This document shows, in pieces, positions 44,663-55,061 of a DNA stretch of 64,000 bases. The stretch spans positions 5,013,977 through 5,077,976 of the forward strand of contig NZ_KV440950.1 in the NCBI RefSeq assembly GCF_001636405.1, read 5' to 3'. The notes beneath the pieces are model-generated. The model saw only the letters and a list, made by a program, of their open reading frames with translations, was not told the origin of the DNA and did no database searches. Position numbers and translations under genes: made by a program. This DNA comes from Peribacillus frigoritolerans. Its GTDB lineage: Bacteria; Bacillota; Bacilli; Bacillales; DSM-1321. Each line of letters starts with the position of its first letter. The first letter of the stretch is position 1.

Positions 44663-45258
44663 TATAACCTTCCTTATCCCCTATATTTGCAAAAAAGATG
44701 TAGGCGCTCCTGCTTAGGTGTCAAAAAAAATCCCGGCACGAACTAGGAACACACCTTTTCTGTCTCCTTATAACTATATCATAATCTATTATTATTATTT
44801 CATAGATTAAAATATTCTACTATTACTTTTTTTGTTAAAATGTTGATTTTGAAAAGAAATTAGCTTAAACTTATCCGCCCCGATAGTCGCATTAAAAGAT
44901 TTCTTCAGCAACTCCCCATCATTGAAGGAAGAAACTGTTAGTGAAATAATATTGACAGATTCGAAAAAGCCAGGAAAATACACATTTATTGACAAAAACA
45001 GAAGGAAAATTAGAACTTTCTGTAACCATTTCCCTAAAAAACTAGGACCTTCCTGAAATTGCTAAACTCTTAACTTTTTAACTAGTATCATAAATTCCAC
45101 CCAATTATTAGATATTATAACAATACCAATAATTACTGAAAATTAAACCAATATAAGGTAATATCATCGATAATATTCTTAATTTTAAGACTTATCTCAT
45201 AGTCCCTCATTAATATAATTTCTTAACTTATTGCTATTACAAAAAAACATTATTTCTC
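44663..45258. other. AT-rich intergenic region upstream of mqo
   Basis: There is no supported gene. A minus-strand frame ending at 44807 has a hydrophobic stretch and a plausible exported look, but no ATG/GTG start with a binding site, so it is at most a remnant. Confidence 0.4.
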
Positions 45259-46179
45259 TTATTTTCGCAAAAAGATATTTTCAACTTTATGTTCCGACCC
45301 TTTTTTCAAGATGAGTTTTGCCCGTCCTTTTGTCGGCAGTATATTTTCATGTAAATTTTTCAAATTAATTTCTTCCCAAATTTGAGTCGCTTTTTTTATG
45401 GCCTGTTCTTTAGAAAAGTCAATATAACGATGGAAATAGGATTCGGGACTTTGAAATGCAGTCTTTTGAAGTAAAAGGAACCTTTCGACATACCACCGCT
45501 CTATGTCATTAACTTCTGCATCTACATAGAGTGAGAAATCAAAAAAGTCACTGACGAATACTTGATTTTCCTTGTCAACTTGAAGAACATTAACACCTTC
45601 CACTATTAAAATATCCGGATTACAGATCGTCTGCACTTCATTTGGCAAAATGTCATACTTCAAATGTGAGTAGATTGGAACTTCCACTTTATTTTTTCCC
45701 GCTTTTACATCTCCGATAAGATTGATTAATTTTTGGGTATCATAACTTTCAGGAAACCCTTTTCTTTTCATCAATCCTTTTTCTTCTAAAAGATCATTTG
45801 GGTACAAAAAACCGTCGGTAGTGACAAGACCTACGTTTCTGTGATTATCCCATCTGGATAATAAAGTCTGAAGCAACCTTGCAGTCGTACTCTTTCCTAC
45901 AGCTACACTCCCTGCAATCCCAATGATATAAGGTACTTTTTTAGCATCAGTTTTTAGAAATGAAGAAGTGGCTGTGTTAAGCTGCTGAGATGCCTCAACA
46001 TGTAAATTGATTAAACGGGTCAAGGGCAAATAAACCTCTTCCACTTCCTGAATGGATATTTCTTCATTTATTCCTTTTAAGTTATCCAATTCTTCTTCAG
46101 TTAAAGGAAGAGGGGTATGGTTTCGCAAAGATGCCCACTTTTTTCGATTGAATTCAAAATAGGGAGTATAGGAACTCAT
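45259..46179 (-). CDS. coaA: Pantothenate kinase, type I
   Basis: This 306-residue cytoplasmic kinase phosphorylates pantothenate, the first step of coenzyme A synthesis. The P-loop [18 protein letters not shown] lies at about residues 88-105, the DGF motif ([10 protein letters not shown]) and KGFPESYD follow, and the family-typical start [12 protein letters not shown] is present. Its length is close to bacterial CoaA (about 310-320). Confidence 0.93.
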   Translation of the reverse strand: MSSYTPYFEFNRKKWASLRNHTPLPLTEEELDNLKGINEEISIQEVEEVYLPLTRLINLHVEASQQLNTATSSFLKTDAKKVPYIIGIAGSVAVGKSTTARLLQTLLSRWDNHRNVGLVTTDGFLYPNDLLEEKGLMKRKGFPESYDTQKLINLIGDVKAGKNKVEVPIYSHLKYDILPNEVQTICNPDILIVEGVNVLQVDKENQVFVSDFFDFSLYVDAEVNDIERWYVERFLLLQKTAFQSPESYFHRYIDFSKEQAIKKATQIWEEINLKNLHENILPTKGRAKLILKKGSEHKVENIFLRK

Positions 46180-46274
46180 GATTTTTCGTTACCTCACTTT
46201 TTAGAGTTACTATCAGTTTAACAAGGATGATGTCCATAAAAAAGATGTTCCTGATCCCTTATTCACTAAATTGA

Positions 46275-46568
46275 TTAAGCTTTGAATGATAATCCACCTG
46301 TCTCCAAAGCTTCCCTAAGTTTCGGTAAAGAAGCTGGTCCCATACCGTGGAATTTCAAAATCTCTTTTTCACTATATGCTGATAGCTGTTGTAAAGAGGT
46401 TACCCCATTGCTTTCCAATGCACGTCTGGCCGGTGCCGAGAGCACTGAAAGGAATCCTGTATCAGGTTTTCGTTCCTGCTCACATACAGGGCAGGTCGGA
46501 CAGTCGCTGGATTTATAGTATTTGTGTCCCTTTTCGCAAGTCCTCAAATTCTTCTTTGAAATGGTCAT
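46275..46568 (-). CDS. RNA polymerase alpha-CTD-like small protein with zinc-ribbon
   Basis: This 97-residue protein has an N-terminal putative zinc finger (CEKGHKYYKSSDCPTCPVC) and a C-terminal domain resembling the helix-hairpin-helix of the RNA polymerase alpha subunit (LSAPARRALESNGVTSLQQL ... HGMGPASLPKLREAL). Proteins of this kind are annotated as alpha-CTD domain-containing and probably bind DNA. The ATG at 46566-46568 is 9 nt after AAGGAG, whereas the upstream TTG is only 3 nt from it. It lies alone, 95 bp from coaA. Function is unknown. Confidence 0.8.
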   Translation of the reverse strand: MTISKKNLRTCEKGHKYYKSSDCPTCPVCEQERKPDTGFLSVLSAPARRALESNGVTSLQQLSAYSEKEILKFHGMGPASLPKLREALETGGLSFKA

Positions 46569-46672
46569 GGTCAATTTCTCCTTTTCATCTGAATTTTAAG
46601 TCCAAACATAAAAAGTTCACCCTTCACAATGAAGCAAATCATTTTAATCCATTTTATCATTAATTTCATTGG

Positions 46673-46697
46673 AAAAGGGCTGCCGCAGCAACCCTTT
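46673..46697 (-). terminator. Terminator after the second AAT-family permease
   Basis: On the minus strand AAAGGGTTGC-TGCG-GCAGCCCTTTT forms a stable stem with a short T tail. Confidence 0.7.
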
Positions 46698-46721
46698 GCA
46701 AAACGCAAAGTGAGTGATGGA

Positions 46722-48119
46722 TTAACCCACTTTGTCCTCCTTCTTAGCCTCTGTTTGAGCATTTGCCTGTACACGCTTGTCTATTCCAAAAGCGAAATAA
46801 CTGATTGCTACGATAGCCAGAAAACCTATTCCAACCATAAGAGATATACGTGTGTCATCATTAAACCACATACCGATCAATACCATGACCAAGAAAGCGA
46901 TGGTCAGGTAGTTTGTAACAGGTGCAAACGGCATCTTGAATGGATGATTGTGCATTTCAGCTTTTTTGACCTTCCTGAATTTAATTTGACTGATCAGAAT
47001 GACAAACCATGGAATCATTCCAGGAAGTACACTCGCACTGTATACATGCACAAATAAATTTTCTGGTGCAATATAACTTAAAACAACCCCAATCGCTAAA
47101 CCGACGATCACTCCGAACGTACCGAATAAAGGGACACCGCTATTAGATACTTTTGCAAAGAACTTTGGCGCTTGTCCATTCATCCCTAATGTGTACAGCA
47201 TGCGTCCTGCACTGTAAATACCACTATTGCAGCCAGACATTGCAGCCGTGATAACGACAAAATTAATGATTCCGGCTGCTGCCGTGATACCAACCTTCGC
47301 AAAGGTCGCAACAAATGGACTGCCAATCGAACTTAATTGATCCCAAGGGTAAACGGTTACAATAATGAAGATCGCACCGATATAGAAGATTAAAATACGC
47401 CAAATGGTACTTTGAATCGCTTTGGTTATCGTTTTTTGCGGATCTTTTGCTTCACCAGCCGTAATCCCGATTAATTCTACACCTTGATAAGCGGCAACCA
47501 CCAGTGAGAGAGCAAAGAAGAAGCCCTTCCAGCCGCCTGTAAATAAACCGCCATGTTCCCAAAGATTCGATAACCCTAAGGCTTCCCCACCGTTACCGAT
47601 CCCAAAGAAAATCAATCCAAAACCTGCAACGATCATTAAAATAATCGTTACGATTTTAATCAGTGCAAACCAAAATTCAATTTCCCCAAAGGATTTAACG
47701 GAAATTAAGTTCGCTGCTCCAAGAATCACCATTGCAATTAAACCTGGAATCCAAGCAGGGAGATCAGGGTACCAATACTGCATGTACGTCCCCACTGCAA
47801 TAATTTCTGCCATCCCGACGATAACCCACTGGAACCAGTTACTCCAAGCTGTCATATACCCTGCCAATGGATGAATGTACTTATAACCAAATGTTGCAAA
47901 TGAACCTGTACTTGGCTCTAAGTACAACATTTCCCCCATTGCGCGCATGATCAAGAATATAAATAAACCAGAGATCGCATAAGCTAACATTACAGACGGA
48001 CCTGTCCATTGAATCGTGCTGGCTGAACCCATAAATAAACCGACACCAATCGTTCCGCCCAAAGCGATCATCTGAATATGACGACCTTTCAAGTCCCTAT
48101 TCAAGTCTTTGTTTGCCAT
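46722..48119 (-). CDS. Amino-acid permease (APC superfamily), paralogue of 21121-22509
   Basis: This 465-residue, 12-helix permease starts [24 protein letters not shown] and matches the permease at 21121-22509 over nearly its whole length, including [29 protein letters not shown]. It is a neutral amino-acid proton symporter of unknown substrate. The ATG at 48117-48119 is 7 nt from GGGGG. It is followed by a terminator, and a tdh-kbl threonine degradation operon lies upstream on the same strand. Threonine or serine transport is an attractive but unproven guess. Confidence 0.87.
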   Translation of the reverse strand: MANKDLNRDLKGRHIQMIALGGTIGVGLFMGSASTIQWTGPSVMLAYAISGLFIFLIMRAMGEMLYLEPSTGSFATFGYKYIHPLAGYMTAWSNWFQWVIVGMAEIIAVGTYMQYWYPDLPAWIPGLIAMVILGAANLISVKSFGEIEFWFALIKIVTIILMIVAGFGLIFFGIGNGGEALGLSNLWEHGGLFTGGWKGFFFALSLVVAAYQGVELIGITAGEAKDPQKTITKAIQSTIWRILIFYIGAIFIIVTVYPWDQLSSIGSPFVATFAKVGITAAAGIINFVVITAAMSGCNSGIYSAGRMLYTLGMNGQAPKFFAKVSNSGVPLFGTFGVIVGLAIGVVLSYIAPENLFVHVYSASVLPGMIPWFVILISQIKFRKVKKAEMHNHPFKMPFAPVTNYLTIAFLVMVLIGMWFNDDTRISLMVGIGFLAIVAISYFAFGIDKRVQANAQTEAKKEDKVG

Positions 48120-48400
48120 TCCATTTCCCCCTACACTACTAATAGTCGAAATTTTATGCAAGATGCTTATTACACTCCCTATTTAGTATAGAAATGATAT
48201 AGCAGGCACCACTTTATTTAATCTTTCTTAAAGCCGCCTCATAAAATCACTCTTCACTTTTAAGCATTCCTGACAGTTGGAACTATCCATTTTCATGTTA
48301 ATTCTTTATTCTGTCCGAGGTGCCATAGAAAGCGCTTACTTTTTACCGGTTATAACAAGTTCACCCCTTAAACGTAAAAATTCCCCTGTATAAAATAACT

Positions 48401-48432
48401 CGAATAAAAGAGTTTTGCAACTCTTTTATTCG
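48401..48432. terminator. AT-rich perfect hairpin after tdh
   Basis: CGAATAAAAGAGTT and AACTCTTTTATTCG flank TTGC, 14 bp beyond the tdh stop. It lies on the path of the tdh transcript and of the permease promoter region. Confidence 0.65.
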
Positions 48433-48445
48433 GCTGGCAGGTTTA

Positions 48446-49405
48446 TTACGCTGTTACCAAAAGGGACTTTAATCTCAGCTTTAACAACATATCATTGGTC
48501 ATTTTCTCCAAATCATATTCCGCCTTGAATCCCCACTCTTCCTTTGCACATGTTGAATCAATTGTATTTGGCCAACTGTCTGCAATGGATTGTCTTACAG
48601 GATCGACTTCATAATTCATGACAAATTCCGGTATATGCTTTTTAATTTCGGCTGCGATTTGCTCCGGATCAAAGCTCATGGCAGAAACATTGAAAGAATT
48701 CCGATGTTTCAATTTTGAAGCATCGGCCTCCATTAAAGCAATGATGGCAGCTAAAGCGTCCGGCATATACATCATGTCCATATACGTTCCCTTATCAATG
48801 TAAGAAGTATAACGCTTGTTTTTAATCGCTTCATAGTAAATTTCAACTGCATAGTCGGTAGTTCCGCCGCCAGGAGGCGTGACATACGAAATCAGTCCCG
48901 GGAATCGAAGCCCCCTCGTATCAACCCCAAATTTATGATGATAATAATCACATAATAACTCTCCGGATACTTTATTCACGCCGTACATCGTATTTGGCCG
49001 TTGAATGATGTCTTGCGGTGTCCAATCTTTAGGAGTGGTTGGACCAAACGCACCAATGGAACTAGGTGTAAATAATTGGCAATCGAGTTCACGTGCCGTT
49101 TCCAAAGCATTGACCAATCCGCCCATGTTTAAATGCCAAGCTAAAAGCGGCTTCTTTTCAGCTGTTGCCGACAATAAAGCGGCCAAATGTATAATCGTAT
49201 CCACTTCATGTTTTTTTGCCATGTTATACATCGCTTTTTCATCCGTAACATCCAAAACTTCAAATGGACCTGATTGAGCAACATCGCTGTCCGTTTTTCG
49301 GATATCTGTCGCAATGATATTGTCAGCTCCATAAACCTCTCTCATTTTTAGCGTCAGTTCTGAACCAATTTGACCTAAAGCTCCCGTTACCAAGACCTTT
49401 TTCAT
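48446..49405 (-). CDS. tdh: L-threonine 3-dehydrogenase (NAD epimerase-like, SDR type)
   Basis: This 319-residue enzyme oxidises L-threonine to 2-amino-3-oxobutyrate with NAD+. The Rossmann motif TGALGQIG is at residues 7-14, and the catalytic YxxxK appears as YGVNK. It lacks the zinc-binding features of the MDR-type threonine dehydrogenase and belongs to the epimerase-like form. The ATG at 49403-49405 is 7 nt after GGGGAGGG. It follows kbl by 45 bp on the same strand, and the two enzymes act in sequence. Confidence 0.9.
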   Translation of the reverse strand: MKKVLVTGALGQIGSELTLKMREVYGADNIIATDIRKTDSDVAQSGPFEVLDVTDEKAMYNMAKKHEVDTIIHLAALLSATAEKKPLLAWHLNMGGLVNALETARELDCQLFTPSSIGAFGPTTPKDWTPQDIIQRPNTMYGVNKVSGELLCDYYHHKFGVDTRGLRFPGLISYVTPPGGGTTDYAVEIYYEAIKNKRYTSYIDKGTYMDMMYMPDALAAIIALMEADASKLKHRNSFNVSAMSFDPEQIAAEIKKHIPEFVMNYEVDPVRQSIADSWPNTIDSTCAKEEWGFKAEYDLEKMTNDMLLKLRLKSLLVTA

Positions 49406-49450
49406 CAAAAATCCCTCCCCATGTTTTAAACTCTGAAACAAGCAATCTAC

Positions 49451-50641
49451 TTATATGATCGACATCTCTTTTCCTACTTTTTCATAAATGGCCAATGCGC
49501 TATCCAACATCTCTTTTGTATGAGCCGCAGTAGGCATATTCCTCACTCTTCCAGTACCTTTTGGAACGGTAGGGAATACGATGGATTTAGCATACACACC
49601 TTCTTCATTCAGTCTCTTGCTGAATTGCTGCGTTTTTGCTTCATCACCTATAATGCAAGGCGTGATCGGTGTTTCGCTCTCCCCGATATCAAACCCTAAT
49701 TCTTTTAGGCCTTTTTTCAAGTAATCGCTATTTTCCCAAAGCTTATTTTGAAGTTCTGAGCTATTCATCAAAATATTGATGGCTTCTATGCTAGCCGCAA
49801 CTGCTCCCGGTGTGGCAGCCGTTGAAAATAAAAATGGACGGCTTCTCACCTTTAACCAATCAATCAAATCTTTCTTTCCTGCTACATAGCCCCCCACAAC
49901 ACCAATGGCTTTGGATAATGTTCCAATTTGGAAATCCACTTTATCCGATAACCCAAAATGCTTAACCGTTCCTGCACCATTACCTAATACACCCGAACCA
50001 TGCGCATCATCAACATACGTAATTAAGTCGAACTCTTCGGCAATCTTCACAATTTCAGGAAGTTTGGCTATATCCCCATCCATCGAGAACACTCCGTCGG
50101 TAATGATCATGATCTTGTTATACAATCCGGACTCCTTTGCTTGACGTGCTTTTGTCCGTAAATCGTCCATGTCGGAATGGATAAAGGGAATGATTTTTGC
50201 CTTGGATAGTCGGCATCCATCAATGATTGAAGCATGATTCAGAGCATCTGAAAGAATGGCATCATTTTTATCCATCACTCCTGAAATCGCTGCCATATTA
50301 CAGTTAAATCCAGATTGATAAGCAATGGCTGCTTCTGTATGCTTAAACTCGGCGAGCTTTTCTTCTAATTTGACATGAATATCTAACGTTCCGTTAATCG
50401 TACGAACGGCACCTGCACCGACACCATATATTTTCGTCGCTTCTATGCAAGCCTCTATTAATCGTCTATCTGTTGCTAAACCTAAATAATTATTGGATGA
50501 TAAATTAATTAGCTCCCTGCCCGCAATCGTGATAACCGGACCATTAGCACCTTCCACTGGATCAATAACGTTGTAAAGTCCCTTTTCTTTTAAATCTTCC
50601 AAATTTTCTTTCAAAAATTCATTTAATATTTCACTTGACAT
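49451..50641 (-). CDS. kbl: Glycine C-acetyltransferase (2-amino-3-ketobutyrate CoA ligase)
   Basis: This 396-residue PLP enzyme converts 2-amino-3-oxobutyrate and CoA to glycine and acetyl-CoA. Alpha-oxoamine synthase blocks [37 protein letters not shown] and the PLP-lysine region [13 protein letters not shown] are all present. It is the first gene of the kbl-tdh operon, preceded by AAGGGGG. An upstream region with two inverted repeats separates it from a divergent tiny gene. Confidence 0.93.
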   Translation of the reverse strand: MSSEILNEFLKENLEDLKEKGLYNVIDPVEGANGPVITIAGRELINLSSNNYLGLATDRRLIEACIEATKIYGVGAGAVRTINGTLDIHVKLEEKLAEFKHTEAAIAYQSGFNCNMAAISGVMDKNDAILSDALNHASIIDGCRLSKAKIIPFIHSDMDDLRTKARQAKESGLYNKIMIITDGVFSMDGDIAKLPEIVKIAEEFDLITYVDDAHGSGVLGNGAGTVKHFGLSDKVDFQIGTLSKAIGVVGGYVAGKKDLIDWLKVRSRPFLFSTAATPGAVAASIEAINILMNSSELQNKLWENSDYLKKGLKELGFDIGESETPITPCIIGDEAKTQQFSKRLNEEGVYAKSIVFPTVPKGTGRVRNMPTAAHTKEMLDSALAIYEKVGKEMSII

Positions 50642-50795
50642 TTAATATACCCCCTTATTGATGGTTGGAATACATGCAGGATTTTTTTATGTTTTTCACC
50701 AATTTTAAAAATATTGTATTTTTTTCCTTTTTTCTAAAAATACACGTGTCTTCTCCAAAAACACACACAGCATTAGCGAAAATCCCTTTATACTA

Positions 50796-50809
50796 AGTGT
50801 TATAACACT
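50796..50809. promoter_or_regulatory. Perfect 14-bp palindrome in the kbl upstream region
   Basis: AGTGTTATAACACT lies 155 bp upstream of the kbl start codon, between it and the divergent small gene. It could be an operator; no known family consensus was matched. Confidence 0.4.
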
Positions 50810-50832
50810 CATAATAATGGATAATTTTAATG

Positions 50833-50853
50833 TTGTCCATATTGTGTGGACAA
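50833..50853. promoter_or_regulatory. 7-7-7 perfect inverted repeat in the kbl upstream region
   Basis: TTGTCCA-TATTGTG-TGGACAA is a perfect 21-bp inverted repeat, 24 bp from the 14-bp palindrome. Its geometry suits a dimeric regulator. Confidence 0.45.
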
Positions 50854-51015
50854 AAAAATTTGAATTTTTGTAGTTCTTACAATCAACATCCGCCTAAAAT
50901 GCGTTTATATCAATGAAAATACGAAGAGAATTTCATCAATTTTCCAAGGCAAACGATGTTATATCTACTGGTTTTTTGGAGACCTTAACCATTAACCTAA
51001 TTAAGGAGGGGTATA

Positions 51016-51147
51016 GTGAGAACGGAAGATGAAAAAACCTCAGAAGGCCTAAATGAGATTTTTGAGATTATCAATGCAAAAGGTGACATTGGAGAATTAA
51101 AAGAAATCGTCCAAAAACCTGATGAACAAACAAACGAAGACAAGTAA
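51016..51147 (+). CDS. Very small acidic protein of unknown function
   Basis: This 43-residue frame has a GTG start and a near-perfect ribosome binding site AAGGAGGGG at good spacing. It reads MRTEDEKTSEGLNEIFEIIN, then AKGDIGELKEIVQKPDE and a short acidic end. It is helical, strongly acidic and has no transmembrane segment. It is divergent from kbl. The family is not recognised, and the case rests on the start signal and codon pattern. Confidence 0.5.
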   Translation: MRTEDEKTSEGLNEIFEIINAKGDIGELKEIVQKPDEQTNEDK

Positions 51148-51242
51148 ACCAAGGGGAGAAATCTCTTTCAGTCAGTTTGTTGACAAAAGGAAGTTCAGAA
51201 TGGTTCATTCCTGATTATGAACTGTTTTTGAGGCTTATTTCC

Positions 51243-51346
51243 CTCTCCAGGCAATCGCTTTCCTCGGGGGGGGCTTTGCGCCTGAGGGTCGCTTTTTTAA
51301 GCAGGAGTCCCGTTCAACCGCTCCAATCAACTGGATTGTTTTTTTA
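51243..51346. repeat. Dispersed GC-rich palindromic repeat (copy 2, inverted and decayed)
   Basis: On the minus strand it reads GTTGATTGGAGCGG...GGGACTCCTGCTTAAAAAAGCG, matching the first half of the repeat at 42916-43039. The remaining half is strongly diverged and includes a run of eight G. Confidence 0.65.
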
Positions 51347-51525
51347 AGATAAAAACTGTACGAAATACCAAGTCCTCCCAATTATTCTATAGTCATCAAG
51401 GGGATTAATTATCCTCTTTTTTGTCTGTTTTACATTGTACTAATGGACGCTTAAGTCCATTACAACAATAAAAAATGAGCTGCTGACCAGCTCGGATATT
51501 GAATTGAATCTCACGTCCAAAAAAA

Positions 51526-51616
51526 CAAAAAAGTCATGCAAAGGAATGGGATAAAAGAGTTAAGAATAAGGATTTTCCCTATTTCTCTTCCTTGTCCACA
51601 ATCCATGCATAACTAA
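51526..51616. repeat. Diverged copy of the hairpin repeat at 36904-36998
   Basis: It shares the ends (AAAAAAGTCATGCA at the left, CTTGTCCACA and CATGCATAACT at the right) and the central GATTTTCCCTATTTC with the first copy. Only one DnaA-box-like 9-mer (51592-51600) remains. The surrounding 51347-51952 holds no supported gene; short minus-strand frames around 51660-51850 look like decayed sequence. Confidence 0.4.
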
Positions 51617-51952
51617 CAAATTACTCCTCTACTTCACTAATCCTAGGACAGTAGTGCTCCATAAATCAGATTTCCATGTCCCACCGTTCCTTTTCGGTCT
51701 CCTTCATCTGTTTTTCCGTTTTCTCGGGATGGACAGTACGGAATTTATGGTGGTCAGCCGGGATGATTTCGATCATCTTTTCTATTCATATCTTCCGAAT
51801 CGAATTGGTTTTTTAACCCCTTTTCTTGCTTTTTCATAGCCTCTGCTCTTGTAAAATTCTTTTCTCCATCGTACCATTTCCATTTTTCCTGCCTTGAGGG
51901 TCCCTTGTGTTTTTTTACTATTTCGCACTTTCTATCCCTTCAATAACATCAT

Positions 51953-52002
51953 AAAAAAAGATCATGAAATCGTGAAAAGTATTTTTCACGATTTCATGAT
52001 CT
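51953..52002 (-). terminator. Strong terminator after the YehS-like gene
   Basis: On the minus strand AGATCATGAAATCGTGAAAA and its complement form a 20-bp perfect stem followed by TTTTTTTATG. Confidence 0.85.
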
Positions 52003-52027
52003 GATTCATAATGGGCATGTTACAGTG

Positions 52028-52555
52028 TTATCCCCTATATCTTAAAGTTAATCCTTTTAAGAAATTCCTGGCGTATCGATCTCCGCACTCTTTATAATTC
52101 CTATGACCCACTTTTCTTAATATAGCGCTTAATTCCCCTTTGGTTATCATGACTCCTGCTTCTTCCAAAATATCAATCATATCCTCACTGGTTAATGATA
52201 ATGCTATTTTCAGTTTCTTCAGAAGGATATTATTCACACTTTCCTTATGCTTCACAGCCGGTGCCGGACTTTGAGGCTGACCAGGTTTTGGCTCTTGTCT
52301 CCCTCTTTTAAAAATGATCAAACCATTTAAAAAGGACTCTAGCATCATGTTATTGCAGTTTACCCCATCATCAGCTTCATCCAAATCATCATATTCTTCA
52401 TATTCATCATAATAATCATCTTTTGGTTTTGTGAGCATCTGCATGACTTCTTCCATTGTCACTTCGATCTCCCCAAGTTTAAATATCTCAACCATATCTT
52501 TATTTTTTATATCCAACGCATATCTTAATCGAATTAATATATCATGATTATGCAT
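52028..52555 (-). CDS. yehS: DUF1456 family protein, YehS-like
   Basis: This 175-residue protein has two DUF1456 repeats. The first is about residues 3-60 (HDILIRLRYALDIKNKDMVEIF) and the second about 106-170 (NNILLKKLKIALSLTSEDMIDIL). An acidic, Asp/Tyr/Glu-rich linker with a Pro-rich stretch separates them. The linker is longer than in the E. coli namesake. The ATG at 52553-52555 is 6 nt from AGGAGGG. Function is not known. Confidence 0.85.
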   Translation of the reverse strand: MHNHDILIRLRYALDIKNKDMVEIFKLGEIEVTMEEVMQMLTKPKDDYYDEYEEYDDLDEADDGVNCNNMMLESFLNGLIIFKRGRQEPKPGQPQSPAPAVKHKESVNNILLKKLKIALSLTSEDMIDILEEAGVMITKGELSAILRKVGHRNYKECGDRYARNFLKGLTLRYRG

Positions 52556-52672
52556 CCAAAACCCTCCTATGTATTTCTCGATTTTCACAGTACTTTCATT
52601 ATTTCACAAATGGTTGGAAATAAACGCAGATTAAAATCCGAGAACCTTTTACAGATTCCCGGATCACTCTGC

Positions 52673-54058
52673 TTATTCTTTAATCAGCTTCAATGAGGTT
52701 ACTACTTCCACATGGCTCGTTTGCGGGAACATGTCCACGGGCTGCATGGCCTCCACTCGATATGAAGAGCCCATTTCTTGCAAGTCCTTCGCCAATGTGG
52801 ACGGGTTGCATGATACGTACACTATGGTTTTCGGTTTAACTTTCAAGATTGTCTGCAGTAAAGATTGGTCACAGCCGGATCTTGGCGGGTCGACGACCAG
52901 TACGTCCGGTTTCCAGCCTTCTTTGGTCCAGCGTGGAAGGATGTTCTCGGCTTTGCCTGTTTCATAGTATACATTGTTGCGTTTATGTTTTTTGGCATTT
53001 TTCTTGGCGTCCTCAATGGATTCTTTGATGACGTCCATTCCTCTGACTTCCTTGGCGTTTTCAGATAGCCATAGCCCAATTGTTCCAACACCGCAATAAG
53101 CATCAACGACTTTTTCCGTGCCGGTTAAGGCTGCTGCTTTTTTCACTTCATCATATAAGCGGACAGTTTGAACCGGGTTAAGCTGGAAGAATGTACGGGC
53201 CGATAGTTCGTATGATAGGTCACCCAATGTTTCGTTGATGACTTTTTCGCCTGCCAGGTGAATCGTTTTTTCGCCAAAGATCAGTGATGTGTCCCGGTTG
53301 TTGATGTTTTGTACGACCGATTTCACTTCTGGCAATTGGTCACGAATTTGTTTTAGCAACTGATCTTTTTGTGGAATTTCCTCCGCTCCCGTAACAAGGA
53401 CAACCTGGACTTCACCTGTTTCAAATCCTACCCGTGTAATGACAGTACGGATGACACCTTTTCTTTTTCTTTCGTTATAAATCGAGATGTTCAGGTTCTT
53501 CAGTATCTTTTTCACTGTACGTGTTACCTTATTCGTTGCCTTATGCTGTACAAGGCAATTCGGGATATCGATCAGTGTATGGGAATTCATGCCATAAAGG
53601 CCCGCAATCAGCTTGCCATCTTTTTGGCCGACTTGGTACTGACTTTTATTGCGATAATTCCAAGGATCTTCCATACCGATCGTTTCTTTTACATTTAATG
53701 AAGAAACTGGAAATTTTGAATGACGTTCCATCGCTTGAATGACGATATCGCGTTTTTCAATAAGCTGCTGGTCATAGCTCAAATGCTGCAACTGACAACC
53801 GCCGCATTCAGCGTAAACCGGACATGGCGCTGCAATGCGATGCGGTGATTCTTTACGGATGGTTTTTATTTTCGCCTCGGTGAAGTTTGGCTGAACCTTT
53901 GTAACCAAAGCTACAATTTCCTCACCAGGTAATGCTCCTGGGACGAAGACGACTTTCTTTTTGAAATAACCGACTCCCTCTCCGTTAATTCCCAGCCGTT
54001 TAATCGTAAGGGGAAGGGTTTGATTCACTTCTAGTTTTGTATCTTGAATGTTTGTCAT
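52673..54058 (-). CDS. rlmCD: 23S rRNA (uracil-C5)-methyltransferase RlmCD
   Basis: This 461-residue SAM-dependent RNA methyltransferase has an N-terminal TRAM domain ([22 protein letters not shown]) and a Fe-S cysteine set ([15 protein letters not shown]). The methyltransferase core has [21 protein letters not shown] and the catalytic Cys in [11 protein letters not shown]. subtilis RlmCD methylates U747 and U1939, and the same is inferred here. It overlaps the AlkA-like gene by 4 bp. Confidence 0.9.
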   Translation of the reverse strand: MTNIQDTKLEVNQTLPLTIKRLGINGEGVGYFKKKVVFVPGALPGEEIVALVTKVQPNFTEAKIKTIRKESPHRIAAPCPVYAECGGCQLQHLSYDQQLIEKRDIVIQAMERHSKFPVSSLNVKETIGMEDPWNYRNKSQYQVGQKDGKLIAGLYGMNSHTLIDIPNCLVQHKATNKVTRTVKKILKNLNISIYNERKRKGVIRTVITRVGFETGEVQVVLVTGAEEIPQKDQLLKQIRDQLPEVKSVVQNINNRDTSLIFGEKTIHLAGEKVINETLGDLSYELSARTFFQLNPVQTVRLYDEVKKAAALTGTEKVVDAYCGVGTIGLWLSENAKEVRGMDVIKESIEDAKKNAKKHKRNNVYYETGKAENILPRWTKEGWKPDVLVVDPPRSGCDQSLLQTILKVKPKTIVYVSCNPSTLAKDLQEMGSSYRVEAMQPVDMFPQTSHVEVVTSLKLIKE

Positions 54059-54939
54059 TTCTTTTCACTCCGTTTTTCAATGCTTCTCCACAAATAGAGG
54101 GAAGCGTAGCTTAGATATGGAGCCCATTTCACACTATAGGACTCCATTTCTTCTTGGGTTGGCTTTTGCGGTAAGCCATATAATATTTTCAAGGCATTTT
54201 GAATGCCAATGTCGGCTTTAGGAAATAGGTTCGGCCGGCCAAGTCCAAAAAGCAGGAAGTTTTCAGCCGTCCATCTACCGATACCGCGTATTTTTATTAG
54301 TGTATCCATAACCTCTTGATCGGATAGCTTTTCCATTATATCAAGGTTGAGATGGCCCTGAATGATCTGCTCGGAAAGTCCGATGACGTATTCCGCTTTC
54401 CGGCCACTGAATTGAATGGCTCTTAATTGCTCGATTTGTAGTTGGGCGGTTGTTTCCGGTGTCGGATAAAACCAGGCGCCTTCCATCTGGAAGCCGAAGG
54501 TTTTAACGAATCGTTCCGTGAGCGTATGGGCAAAAGATAAGTTCAATTGCTGATGTATGATGCATTTCACGAGGCAACTGTAGCAATCGAAGTCCAAGAC
54601 GATGGCAGTACCGCGGTGCTCTTCGAAGATTTCCCGCAAATCGGATTCCCGGAAGTGCCGGGAAACGCCTTCCAATGGCTCATGCCAATGAAAAACCTTT
54701 TTTAACCGTTCGATTGCTTTTGACTTGTACACCTCTGATTGACCTTTGATGATAAAAGATGGTTCATCGATATTTCCTATTGCCTGAACCTGCAAAACGA
54801 TCGGTTCTTTTTCTATATATAGCGGAACTTTTACCGTCCTGTTAGTAAAATCAACTACCTGAAGTGGGTCTAACGATAATCGTTCGAGAACAAGATTGAA
54901 ATTATAGGGTCCTTGAACCTGTAATTTTTCTGTCCACAC
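54055..54939 (-). CDS. DNA-3-methyladenine glycosylase, AlkA type
   Basis: This 294-residue base-excision repair enzyme removes alkylated purines. An AlkA-N-like domain occupies about 1-120 and the HhH-GPD domain follows, with the hairpin [20 protein letters not shown] and the catalytic Asp in [12 protein letters not shown]. The start is GTG at 54939, about 10 nt from AAAGGA, and the stop overlaps the rlmCD start. B. subtilis YfjP is the likely counterpart. Confidence 0.86.
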   Translation of the reverse strand: MWTEKLQVQGPYNFNLVLERLSLDPLQVVDFTNRTVKVPLYIEKEPIVLQVQAIGNIDEPSFIIKGQSEVYKSKAIERLKKVFHWHEPLEGVSRHFRESDLREIFEEHRGTAIVLDFDCYSCLVKCIIHQQLNLSFAHTLTERFVKTFGFQMEGAWFYPTPETTAQLQIEQLRAIQFSGRKAEYVIGLSEQIIQGHLNLDIMEKLSDQEVMDTLIKIRGIGRWTAENFLLFGLGRPNLFPKADIGIQNALKILYGLPQKPTQEEMESYSVKWAPYLSYASLYLWRSIEKRSEKK

Positions 54940-55061
54940 AAGCGATCCATCCTTTAGCAGTTTTCCACGTATTATAGCATGTTTCCTGAAATATTACTTG
55001 AAATCGAGAAGAATGGATAAAAGCGGGACCTGAAATATCACGACAGGACCCGCTTCTCATT

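Noticed and set aside
44807..44995. 62-codon minus-strand frame with a hydrophobic start
   Set aside because: No usable start codon with a binding site was found upstream; at most a remnant.
46571..46774. 67-codon minus-strand frame between the alpha-CTD-like and permease genes
   Set aside because: It overlaps the permease 3' end and terminator in another frame and its composition is not protein-like.
51654..51839. 61-codon plus-strand frame
   Set aside because: No binding site; the opposite strand shows short charged frames that look like decayed sequence, and neither is convincing.
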